From VGTK01 sp046327915 (lineage in GTDB: Bacteria; Desulfobacterota; Binatia; UBA12015): a stretch of DNA of 64,000 nt. This document shows positions 14,850 to 22,119 of the stretch, piece by piece. The stretch covers positions 86,747 to 150,746 of the forward strand of contig JAXLXO010000016.1 of NCBI GenBank assembly GCA_046327915.1, given 5' to 3'. Numbering within the stretch: position 1 is the stretch's first letter; each line of letters opens with the position of its first letter. Under the pieces are notes generated by a model. It made no database searches, was not told the origin of the DNA, and was given only the letters and a program-made list of their open reading frames with translations. Both the position numbers and the translations under genes were made by a program.

Positions 14850-15863
14850 TCAGGCCGAGAGGCGCGCGTCGCTGGCGGCCTCCGCGAAGTAGTTCTTCCG
14901 GCGCCGGAACTCGCGCTCGTTGGCGACGTACCAGTCGAAGGTCTCGCGCAGTCCGTCCTCGAGGCTGGTCGAGGGACGGTAGCCGAGCTTCTCCTGGGCG
15001 CGGGAGATGTCCATCACGCGCGTCGGGAAGCCGGCCGGCTTCGACGGGTCGAACTCGAAGTTGAACGGCGTGACGCGCGACAGCGCCTCGACCAGCTCGC
15101 GCACCGACACGCCGACGCCGCTGCCGAGATTCGTGATCTCGCCGCCGGTGCCGTGGTAGAGCGCGAGGATCGTGCCCTCGGCGACGTCGCGGCTGTAGAC
15201 GAAGTCGCGGATCGCCGACCCGTCGCCCCACACGACCAGCGGGTTCTCGCCGGCGCGGACGCGGCTCATGAGCGCCGGGATCACCATGGCGCTTGCGGGA
15301 TCGAAGTTGTCCCCCGGTCCGTAGACGTTGGCGAGGCGGACCGCGGAGAACGTGTCGATGCCGAACTCGCGGCGGTACGCGTCGAGCTGCAGCTCGCCCA
15401 TGCGCTTCGCCCAGCCGGGGAAGAGGTCCATCGGGGCGCCGTCCCAGGCGTCGGCCTCGCGGAAGAGCTCGCGGCTCGGGTAGGCGCCGATCGAGCTGGT
15501 GTAGACCAGACGCTTGACGCCGCTCACGCGCGCCGCCTCGAGGACGTTGGTGTTCATCAGCAGCAGCGGCACGAAGAAGCTCGCCGGCTGGCGCGTCGTC
15601 ACCTCGACCGAGCCCTTGATGCCGGCGACGTGGAACACCAGCTCCATGTCGCGCGCCGCCTCGTGGCAGAACGCGACGTCAGTCAGATCGCCGAGCATGT
15701 GGTCGGCGCGCGGGTCGACGTGCAGCTGGTCGAGGGACGCGGTGCGCACGCAGGCGCCGGCGTCGCAGAGGATGTCCACGATCTGCCGTCCGACCATGCC
15801 GGTGCCGCCGGTGACGAGCACGTTGCGGCCGCGGAACCAGCTGAGGATGGATTCGTCGATCAT
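14850..15863 (-). CDS. Extended SDR, GDP-sugar reductase/epimerase type
   Basis: This 337-residue protein has the Rossmann motif NVLVTGGTGMVGRQIVDIL, SDR segments VYTSSIGAYPSREL and VRLANVYGPGDNFDP, and a C-terminal substrate region VVWGDGSAIRDFVYSRDVAE. The active-site stretch is FPGWAKRMGELQ: Lys is kept, but Pro stands where Tyr of YxxxK is expected. It is probably the ketoreductase or epimerase partner of the SDR at 13177. The ATG at 15863 has a GGAG site eight bases upstream. A GTG at 15869 would overlap the upstream stop (GTGA) but is too close to that site. Confidence 0.85.
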   Translation of the reverse strand: MIDESILSWFRGRNVLVTGGTGMVGRQIVDILCDAGACVRTASLDQLHVDPRADHMLGDLTDVAFCHEAARDMELVFHVAGIKGSVEVTTRQPASFFVPLLLMNTNVLEAARVSGVKRLVYTSSIGAYPSRELFREADAWDGAPMDLFPGWAKRMGELQLDAYRREFGIDTFSAVRLANVYGPGDNFDPASAMVIPALMSRVRAGENPLVVWGDGSAIRDFVYSRDVAEGTILALYHGTGGEITNLGSGVGVSVRELVEALSRVTPFNFEFDPSKPAGFPTRVMDISRAQEKLGYRPSTSLEDGLRETFDWYVANEREFRRRKNYFAEAASDARLSA

Positions 15864-15865
15864 GG

Positions 15866-16843
15866 TCACTGCTCCAGTCGTCGGTTGTCGCGGCGGGGGC
15901 GCCAGACGAGGCTGCCCCAGCCGTCGTGAAACTCGCTGCCCAGGTGGCGGCGCACCGAGAGGATCTCGATGCGTCCTTCACGGGCGAGGGATTCGAGGCG
16001 CGGCAGGTAGCCGCGCAGATAGCCGCGCCGCTCGGCGTAGAGCCGGGCCGCGTCGTCGAAGGGATTCTCCGGGTCGTACAGCTCGTGCAGCGGCTCGACG
16101 TGCACGCAGATCGCCGGTGCCTGCCCGAGCAGGAAGCCGAGGAACGCGTCGTGGCGCTCGCCGAGCTGCTCCATGGCGCCGATCGTGACGACGGCGCTGC
16201 CCGGGCTCAGGACGAGCTCCGGATCGGGCGCGAACATGTCGATGCGGCGTCCCGAGATCGGATGGCCGGTGGTCTCGGCGACGAGGCGCAGCAGCTGCTG
16301 CGACGGCGTCGCCCAGTCCAGTCCGACGATCGGACGCCCCGGCAGCAGGCGCGCGAACGCGGCGACGTTGTGTCCCGGTCCGCAGCCGAACTCGTAGATC
16401 GCGCTCGCGTCGCCGAGCCAGCGGGCGGCGAGCCAGGTCTGCAGGACGTCCACGAAGCTCGCCTCGAAGCGCGGGTCGTGCGGGTGCACGTAGCGCCCGA
16501 GCACGCGCATCACGTTGGACGGTTTGCGGAAGTAGTGCGGCTCGAGGTCGGCGATGTCGCGCGACGCGGCGTAGCGGGCGAGGATGTCTCCCCAGCCGGC
16601 TTCCCACGCGGCGTGACGCTGCGGGCCGGAAACCGGAAGCGGACCGTTCAGCGCGGCGCGCACGCGCTCGTGCTCGGCGGCGAGGTCGGCGCCCGCGAGC
16701 GGGGTCATGCGGAAGTCGTGCGCGTCGATCGCGGTGCGCGTGGTCGGGGGCAACGCGTCGGGTGTCGTTCCGAAGAGCTCGGCGAACTCGGCGTGGCCGA
16801 GGGTGAGGACGCTCTCGGGCGTGCTCTGCAGCGCGAGGCTCAT
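15866..16843 (-). CDS. Class I SAM-dependent methyltransferase
   Basis: This 325-residue protein has an N-terminal helical region of about 130 residues (ending FVDVLQTWLAARWLGDAS), then a Rossmann SAM-binding core with AIYEFGCGPGHNVAAFARLL and VGLDWATPSQQLL. AVVTIGAMEQLGER follows where motif II and the active site lie. I cannot name the substrate. The long N-terminal region is unlike plain UbiE-type enzymes. Its place among sugar genes suggests a sugar or sugar-nucleotide methyl transfer. The ATG at 16843 is in an ATGA overlap with the kinase gene. Confidence 0.8.
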   Translation of the reverse strand: MSLALQSTPESVLTLGHAEFAELFGTTPDALPPTTRTAIDAHDFRMTPLAGADLAAEHERVRAALNGPLPVSGPQRHAAWEAGWGDILARYAASRDIADLEPHYFRKPSNVMRVLGRYVHPHDPRFEASFVDVLQTWLAARWLGDASAIYEFGCGPGHNVAAFARLLPGRPIVGLDWATPSQQLLRLVAETTGHPISGRRIDMFAPDPELVLSPGSAVVTIGAMEQLGERHDAFLGFLLGQAPAICVHVEPLHELYDPENPFDDAARLYAERRGYLRGYLPRLESLAREGRIEILSVRRHLGSEFHDGWGSLVWRPRRDNRRLEQ

Positions 16844-17958
16844 GCCGTCTTCCCGGCGGCGCGGGCCGTCTCGGCGGGACGCGCGGTCTCGGTGCGTGCC
16901 GCACGCGGCTGGCGTCCGGCGAGCTCGCGGCGCGCGGGCGCCACCGTCTCGGCCGGGGCCACCGGCGCCTGCACGCCGTAGTGGATGATGCGGCTGCCCT
17001 CGTCCTCGAACGCGAACGGCACGTGCAGGTGGCCCGAAAGGGCGCGCAGCACGTTGGGCTGCTTGTGCGGCGGAACGAAGAAGCACAGGAAGCCCGAGCT
17101 GCCGGCGCCGAGCAGCTTGCCGCCCAGCGCGCCGTGCTTGACGCCCTTCGCGTACAGCTCGTCGACGGTCTCGTTGGAGATCATCGGGCTCAGGCTGCGT
17201 TTCAGCAGCCAGCTCTCGTGCAGCAGGCGGCCGAAGTCGCCGATGTCGCCGTCGCCGGTGAGGATGCCGAGCGCCTCGTCGACCATGGTGCGCATGCGCA
17301 GCAGGGCGGCGCGGCGCGCGTCGAGATTGGCGAGCATGTCGCCGGCGATCGCCGAGGCGAAGCGGCTCGTGCCGGTGTAGAAGAGCATCAGGTGCCGCTG
17401 CAGCTCCGCGAGACGCTCGGGACGCGCGGTCACCGGGTCGACGCGGATCTCGCCGCTCTTGCGGAACTCGATCAGGTTGAAGCCGCCGTACGCGGCCGCG
17501 ACCTGGTCCTGCGAGCCGACGTTCTCGCCGAGCACGTTCTGCTCGAGGTGCATGGCGGCGAGCGCCAGCTCGTGCTTGCCGATCATCCGGCCGCGCAGCG
17601 CGGTCAGCGCCTTGATCATGCCGACGGCGAACGAGGAGCTCGAGCCCATGCCCGCGCGCGCCGGGAGATCCGCCTGGTGGTGGATCTCGATGCCGGCCGC
17701 GTCGTCGTAGCCGAGCATGCGCAGCCCCTCGCGCACGGCGGGGTGCAGGATCTCGGCGATCGTTCCGACGGTCTCGACGTGCGACCACACCACGCGATGC
17801 CGCGTGGTGAAGAACGGCGGCAGGTGGCGCACGCTCAGGTAGCAGTACTTGTCGATCGTCGTCGACAGCACCGCACCGCCTTCCCGGCGATACCAGGCCG
17901 GGTAGTCGGTGCCGCCGCCGAAGAACGACAGGCGGAAGGGTGTACGCGAGAGGATCAC
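16840..17958 (-). CDS. GHMP kinase, D-glycero-D-manno-heptose-7-phosphate kinase type (HddA-like)
   Basis: This 372-residue protein has the HddA arrangement. It begins VILSRTPFRLSFFGGGTDYP, followed by EGGAVLSTTIDKYCYLSV. The ATP-binding motif 2 is DLPARAGMGSSSSFAVGMI, motif 3 is GALGGKLLGAGSSGFLCFFV, and GENVGSQDQVAAAYGGFN lies between. Related kinases phosphorylate D-sedoheptulose-derived heptose 7-phosphate at O1 on the way to GDP-heptose. A 45-residue Ala/Arg/Pro tail follows the domain. The GTG start at 17958 is in a GTGA overlap with the dehydratase. GmhA and GmhB, the other early enzymes, are not in the window. Confidence 0.85.
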   Translation of the reverse strand: MILSRTPFRLSFFGGGTDYPAWYRREGGAVLSTTIDKYCYLSVRHLPPFFTTRHRVVWSHVETVGTIAEILHPAVREGLRMLGYDDAAGIEIHHQADLPARAGMGSSSSFAVGMIKALTALRGRMIGKHELALAAMHLEQNVLGENVGSQDQVAAAYGGFNLIEFRKSGEIRVDPVTARPERLAELQRHLMLFYTGTSRFASAIAGDMLANLDARRAALLRMRTMVDEALGILTGDGDIGDFGRLLHESWLLKRSLSPMISNETVDELYAKGVKHGALGGKLLGAGSSGFLCFFVPPHKQPNVLRALSGHLHVPFAFEDEGSRIIHYGVQAPVAPAETVAPARRELAGRQPRAARTETARPAETARAAGKTA

Positions 17959-18935
17959 GCTGCCATCGCCCGGTCGTCGCGGATGCGTCCGCGGTGGTAG
18001 TCGAGGAGGTCGCGCAGCGTGGTCTCGAGAGGAACCTTCGGCTCCCAGCCCGTCGCGGCGCGGAACTTCGAGGTGTCCGGAATCTGCAGCGTGACGTCCG
18101 ACGGACGCACCAGCGCAGGATCCACCTCGTAGCGGATGCGGCAGCCCGCCATGCCGATCAGCACGTCGAGCATCTCGCCGACCGTCATCGTGCGCTCGCC
18201 ACCGATGTTGTAGACCTCGCCGGGCGGGCACTTCTCGAGCAGCAGCCAGTAGGCGCGCACCGCGTCGCTCACGTCGGCGAACGTCCGCACGCTGTTCAGG
18301 TTGCCGACCTTGATCGGGTTCGGACGAAGCCCGGCCTCGACCTCGGCGATCTGCTTGGCGAACGCGCTCTCCGCGAACACGTCGCCGCGCCGCGGCCCCG
18401 TGTGCGTGAACATGCGCGTGCGGATCGTCTTGATGCCGTAGGAGAGGAAGTACTGCAACGCGATCATGTCCTCGCCGCACTTCGACACCGCGTACGGGCT
18501 CGCCGGACGGAACTCGTTGGACTCGCGGATCGGCACCTCGTCGGGGCGGACCTGGCCGTAGACCTCGGACGAGCTGCAGATGTGGATCCTCGGGTCGATG
18601 CCAGTGAGGCGGACGGCGTCGAGCAGGTTCGTCGTGCCGATCACGTTGGTGTGCAGCGTGTCGGCCGGAGCGCTGAAGCTCGCCGACACGTACGACTGCG
18701 CCGCGAGGTGGAAGATGCGCTCGGGACGGACGGTCTCGAGGACGCGCACCAGCGAGTGCAGGTCGCGCAGCTCGCCCTCGTGCAGCGTCACGCGACCGTT
18801 GATCTTGACGAGGTTCGCGCGCGGGCTGCGCCAGCGCACCATGCCGTGCACCTCGACGTCCGGATGGTGCGCGAGGACGTACTCGGCGAGGTGGCTGCCC
18901 ACCATGCCCGTGATTCCGGTGATCAGGATCCGCAT
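17955..18935 (-). CDS. GDP-mannose 4,6-dehydratase-type SDR
   Basis: This 326-residue protein starts at the ATG at 18935 with a GGAG site about eight bases upstream. It has the Rossmann motif RILITGITGMVGSHLAEYVL, FHLAAQSYVSASFSAP, ICSSSEVYGQV and an intact catalytic YAVSK. The substrate segment RTRMFTHTGPRRGDVFAES lies between those of GDP-mannose dehydratases and RMD reductases. With HddA-like and HddC-like genes in the same operon, its real substrate may be GDP-manno-heptose, giving a 4-keto-6-deoxy-heptose. That assignment is inference; GDP-mannose remains possible. Confidence 0.85.
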   Translation of the reverse strand: MRILITGITGMVGSHLAEYVLAHHPDVEVHGMVRWRSPRANLVKINGRVTLHEGELRDLHSLVRVLETVRPERIFHLAAQSYVSASFSAPADTLHTNVIGTTNLLDAVRLTGIDPRIHICSSSEVYGQVRPDEVPIRESNEFRPASPYAVSKCGEDMIALQYFLSYGIKTIRTRMFTHTGPRRGDVFAESAFAKQIAEVEAGLRPNPIKVGNLNSVRTFADVSDAVRAYWLLLEKCPPGEVYNIGGERTMTVGEMLDVLIGMAGCRIRYEVDPALVRPSDVTLQIPDTSKFRAATGWEPKVPLETTLRDLLDYHRGRIRDDRAMAA

Positions 18936-18957
18936 CGTCGTGTCTCCGTCCGACCCG

Positions 18958-20067
18958 TCAGAAGGGGCCCTTGAAGCGCTTGTAGACGTCGGTCGCCGAC
19001 GCATCGTCGGGCAGCGGGACGCCGTGGTCGTCGTTTGCCGTCGCGAGGCGGAGGATGTCGTCCGTCAAGCGCCGCAGGTTCGGGTAGTAGAGGTCCTCGA
19101 GGGACTTGGCGGTCGGGCAGGGGGCCGGCGCCATGCCGAGCGTCTTGACGGGCGCCTTGAGCATGCCGGGGTTGCGCTCGCAGACCAGGCGGCACATCTC
19201 CGCGCCGACGCCGAACGCCTGCCACGAGGTGTCCGCGACCAGCAGGCGGCCGGTCTTCGACACGCTGTCGAGGATCATCTCGGTGTCGGGGTGCGACACG
19301 CAGTGCAGGTCGATCAGCTCGACGTCCGCGGCGCCGATCTGCGCCAGGTACTCCGCCGAGCGCATCGCCTCGAGCACCATGATCGAGGTCGCGATCACGG
19401 TGACGTCCTTGCCGGTGCGCAGCTTGCGCGAGCCCATCGGCGGCGTGCGGTCGGCCCCGGGTGTGGCGTCGACGCGGAAGCCGATGTCGTACAGCAGCCG
19501 GTGCTCGAGGCTCAGGACCGGTCCCTTGTGCTTGCCGATGAGCGCCGGGTACGACGACAGGATCGACTCCGCCGTCGCCGGCATGATCACGGTGAGCCCC
19601 GGCACGTGCGCGAACAGCGACTGCAGGCTCTGCGAGTGCTGCGCGCCCTGTCCCCAGCTGCGTCCGACGATCATGCGGATCATCATCGGGACCTCGAAGC
19701 GGCCGCCGAACATGTACTTGTACTTCGCCGCGAGGTTGATGATCTGGTTCATCGCGAGCAGCGCGAAGTCGGCGCGGATGTGCGTCTGGATCGGGTACAT
19801 CCCGTTCAGCGCGGCGCCGATCGCGATGCCGGTGAGCCCTTCCTCGGCGAGCGGCGTGTCCATCACGCGGTCCTTGCCGAACTCGTCGGCGAGGCCGATC
19901 GTCGAGCCGAAGATTCCCTTGTGGTCGTCGACGCCCTGTCCGAGGATGATGGCGTTCGGATCGTTCTGCAGAGCGCCGCGCATCGTCGTCAGCAACGCGT
20001 CGCGGTAGCTCACGACCTCCGCGTCACGCGTCTCGACCGGCGTCTCGATCTTGAAGGCGAGTCCCAT
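18958..20067 (-). CDS. Thiamine-diphosphate enzyme, E1 beta-type subunit
   Basis: This 369-residue protein is homologous to the beta subunit of 2-oxoacid dehydrogenase E1 and to transketolase pyrimidine-binding domains. It has TPLAEEGLTGIAIGAALNGM with the Glu that activates the cofactor, MIVGRSWGQGAQHSQSLQSL, and a C-terminal domain with TVIATSIMVLEAM and ELIDLHCVSHPD. No E2 acyltransferase or E3 gene is nearby. The pair may instead transfer a two-carbon or acyl unit to a sugar. The ATG at 20067 has a GGAGG site. Confidence 0.85.
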   Translation of the reverse strand: MGLAFKIETPVETRDAEVVSYRDALLTTMRGALQNDPNAIILGQGVDDHKGIFGSTIGLADEFGKDRVMDTPLAEEGLTGIAIGAALNGMYPIQTHIRADFALLAMNQIINLAAKYKYMFGGRFEVPMMIRMIVGRSWGQGAQHSQSLQSLFAHVPGLTVIMPATAESILSSYPALIGKHKGPVLSLEHRLLYDIGFRVDATPGADRTPPMGSRKLRTGKDVTVIATSIMVLEAMRSAEYLAQIGAADVELIDLHCVSHPDTEMILDSVSKTGRLLVADTSWQAFGVGAEMCRLVCERNPGMLKAPVKTLGMAPAPCPTAKSLEDLYYPNLRRLTDDILRLATANDDHGVPLPDDASATDVYKRFKGPF

Positions 20068-20078
20068 GCGATCCTCCT

Positions 20079-21014
20079 TCAGGCGACGTCGGCGAGGAGT
20101 GCGTCCACGCCGGGCCAGGGGCTCTGCTCCGCGAAGGCGACGGCGTCGTCGATCTCGCGCAGGATGTCCGGGGTGAAGCGCGCGACCAGCGCCGTCTCGG
20201 TGACGAGCGGATCGCTGCGGCGCCACGGCTCGGCCTCGGCGGGCGAGCGGTAGCCGACGTGATGGTCCTCGCCGATGCCGACGTGCTCCATCTGCCGGTA
20301 GGTGTCGACGACGAGCACCATCGGGCGGCTCTCGGCGCGCACGCGCTCGGCCGCCGCGGCGACCGTGTCGTGCACGGCGCGCGGGTCGTTGCCCTTCGCG
20401 CACAGGCGCGTCGGGATGCCGTACGAGTCGGCGTGCTCGAGGAGATCGTAGGACTGCCGCGCCGTGATCCGCGAGTGCACGGCGAGGCCGTTGTTCTCGC
20501 ACAGGAACAGCACGGGAAGCTGGTGCAGCGCCGCGAAGTTCAGCGACTCGTGGTAGACGCCTTCTTCCGTCGCACCGTCGCCGAACACGCACAGGACGAT
20601 CTGGTCGGTGCCGCGGCGCTTCGCCGCGAGGGCCGCGCCGACTGCGTGCGGAATGGTGCTCGCGACGATCGCCGACGAGCCCATGAAGCCGACGTCGGGT
20701 GCCGCGAGGTGCATCGAGCCGGCCTTGCCGCCGCAGCAGCCGGTGGCCTTGCCGTACAGCTCGGCCATCATCTGGCGCAGGTCGCCGCCCTTCGCGAGGT
20801 AGAAGGCGTGGCTGCGATAGCTGCCGAAGACGAGGTCGTCGGAGCGCAGCGCCGCGCACGCACCGGTCGCGACGGCCTCCTGGCCGATCGACAGGTGGAC
20901 GGGGCTCTGGATCCGATCCGACGGGTAGAGCTGGATGACGCGCAGCTCGACGAGGCGGATGCGCAGCGTCTCGCGGAAGAGACGGGCATCGAGATCGAGT
21001 TCGGAGTTGGTCAC
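20079..21014 (-). CDS. Thiamine-diphosphate enzyme, E1 alpha-type subunit
   Basis: This 311-residue protein has the thiamine-diphosphate motif GDG...NN: VFGDGATEEGVYHESLNF followed by LPVLFLCENNGLAVHS. It also has HLSIGQEAVATGACAAL, GKATGCCGGKAGSMHLAAPD and GIGEDHHVGYRSPAEAE, all typical of 2-oxoacid dehydrogenase E1 alpha. It pairs with the beta subunit encoded 11 bases downstream. The GTG start at 21014 has a GGAGG site and a GTGA overlap with the nucleotidyltransferase. It is slightly short for a dehydrogenase E1 alpha. The sugar context suggests a carboligase-like or acyl transfer role. Confidence 0.85.
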   Translation of the reverse strand: MTNSELDLDARLFRETLRIRLVELRVIQLYPSDRIQSPVHLSIGQEAVATGACAALRSDDLVFGSYRSHAFYLAKGGDLRQMMAELYGKATGCCGGKAGSMHLAAPDVGFMGSSAIVASTIPHAVGAALAAKRRGTDQIVLCVFGDGATEEGVYHESLNFAALHQLPVLFLCENNGLAVHSRITARQSYDLLEHADSYGIPTRLCAKGNDPRAVHDTVAAAAERVRAESRPMVLVVDTYRQMEHVGIGEDHHVGYRSPAEAEPWRRSDPLVTETALVARFTPDILREIDDAVAFAEQSPWPGVDALLADVA

Positions 21015-21802
21015 GCGACCTCCGCGTTCCTGGTCAGGGCCGCGCTGGTGCGGCGTTTGTTGCGTCGCGGGCGCGGCGCGCTGGTGCGCCGGCCGGGCTT
21101 GCGAAAGAAGCCGGCCGCGCCGGCGAGGCTCTCGGGCGTGCCGATGTCGATGAAGCGCTCGCTGCGCGCGAATCCGTAGATGCCGAGCTCGAGCCAGCCG
21201 GGGAGAAGGTCGCGCTCGAGCGAGCACGCCGTTCCGGCGGGGATCGAGGCGACCAGCGAGCGGCGCAGCAGGTAGAGTCCGGCGTTGACCGTTCCGGCGC
21301 GGCGGCGGGGCGACTTCTCGGCGAAGCGCGTGACGCGGCCGTAGGCGTCGGTCTCGACCGTTCCGTAGCGTCGCGCGTCGTCGACGCGCGACAGCGTGAG
21401 CGTGCCGTGCGCGGCGCGCTGATGGTGCCAGAGCCAGAGGCTCGCGAGATCGACGTCGCAGTAGGAGTCGCCGTTGAGGACGAACAGCGCCTGCGAGCGC
21501 ACCAGCGGCAGCGTCCGCCGGATGGCGCCGCCGGTGCCGAGCGGCGACGGCTCCTGCGCGTACTCGACCTCGAGGCTGCCCCAGGACGATCCGACGGTGT
21601 CGCGGACCTGCTCGCCGAGATAGCCGGTCGACAGGACGACGTGCTTGACCCCCGCCGCGGCGAGCTGGGCGAGCAGGTGGAAGACGAACGGGACGCCGTC
21701 GACCTCGGCCAGGACCTTCGGCCGGTCGGCGACGACGCTGCGCAGCCGCGTGCCGAGCCCGCCCGCGAGGATGACCGCGGTCGTTCCGGACACGTCGTTC
21801 AT
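21011..21802 (-). CDS. Sugar-phosphate nucleotidyltransferase (HddC-like)
   Basis: This 263-residue protein (ATG at 21802) has the nucleotidyltransferase signature AVILAGGLGTRLRSVVADRP followed by K, then EPSPLGTGGAIRRTLPLV, FVLNGDSYCDVDL with the metal-binding Asp, and a closing FIDIGTPESLAGAAGFF. The opening and closing motifs match heptose 1-phosphate guanylyltransferases (HddC), so it probably makes GDP-heptose. An in-frame ATG at 21868 would add 22 Arg/His-rich residues. That start would leave only a 6-base leader from the sigma-54-like promoter at 21886, so 21802 is preferred. It is the first gene of the operon. Confidence 0.85.
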   Translation of the reverse strand: MNDVSGTTAVILAGGLGTRLRSVVADRPKVLAEVDGVPFVFHLLAQLAAAGVKHVVLSTGYLGEQVRDTVGSSWGSLEVEYAQEPSPLGTGGAIRRTLPLVRSQALFVLNGDSYCDVDLASLWLWHHQRAAHGTLTLSRVDDARRYGTVETDAYGRVTRFAEKSPRRRAGTVNAGLYLLRRSLVASIPAGTACSLERDLLPGWLELGIYGFARSERFIDIGTPESLAGAAGFFRKPGRRTSAPRPRRNKRRTSAALTRNAEVA

Positions 21803-21885
21803 CACCGGCGCGTGATGCGGCGCGTGACCGCTGCGCGCACTCCGGCCCGTGGCTCGTGCTCGATCCATGACGCCGAGCGCTCAAT

Positions 21886-21900
21886 GCAAGCCGTTTGCCA
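21886..21900 (-). promoter_or_regulatory. Sigma-54-type -24/-12 promoter candidate for the glycan operon
   Basis: The minus strand reads TGGCAA-N5-TTGCAT, with the exact GG-N10-GC spacing and a strong -12 element. The predicted start site is near 21874, giving a 72-base leader to the preferred ATG at 21802. It ties the glycan operon to the same sigma factor as the motility genes at 2.5-4.2 kb. Confidence 0.6.
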
Positions 21901-22013
21901 CTCGTGAGGGCGCGTCAAGGCGAGGTTCGACACGGCGTCCGCCGCGTTCCGGGACGCGCCGGTTCAGGCCCGTGGCCGCGTCGCGGCGGTGACCGGGAGG
22001 AATCTGCCGCCCT

Positions 22014-22048
22014 CCCGCCGGGGGTGGGCAATCGCTTCCCCCGGCGGG
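22014..22048. promoter_or_regulatory. 11-bp stem-loop ahead of the CoA-transferase gene
   Basis: Perfect inverted repeat CCCGCCGGGGG / CCCCCGGCGGG with a 13-base loop, about 70 bases upstream of the GTG at 22120. The flanking genes are divergent, so a terminator is not expected here. It may be an operator or a leader hairpin. Confidence 0.35.
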
Positions 22049-22119
22049 CTGAGCTATGGCGTCCGCTCGGAATTCAGACGGCCGGCGCCGCGCGCGGCTC
22101 GGCGAAGGAGAACGAGAAC

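Larger units (their letters stand above)
21803..22119. other. Divergent intergenic region, 317 bp
   Basis: This region separates the glycan operon (minus) from the CoA-transferase family gene (plus). It holds a sigma-54-like promoter for the operon (21886-21900) and an 11-bp hairpin (22014-22048) ahead of the CoA-transferase gene. I see no credible coding region in it. Confidence 0.6.

Noticed and set aside
18958..21014. Ordinary pyruvate dehydrogenase operon
   Set aside because: There is no E2 or E3 gene, and the pair is locked by overlaps into a nucleotide-sugar operon.
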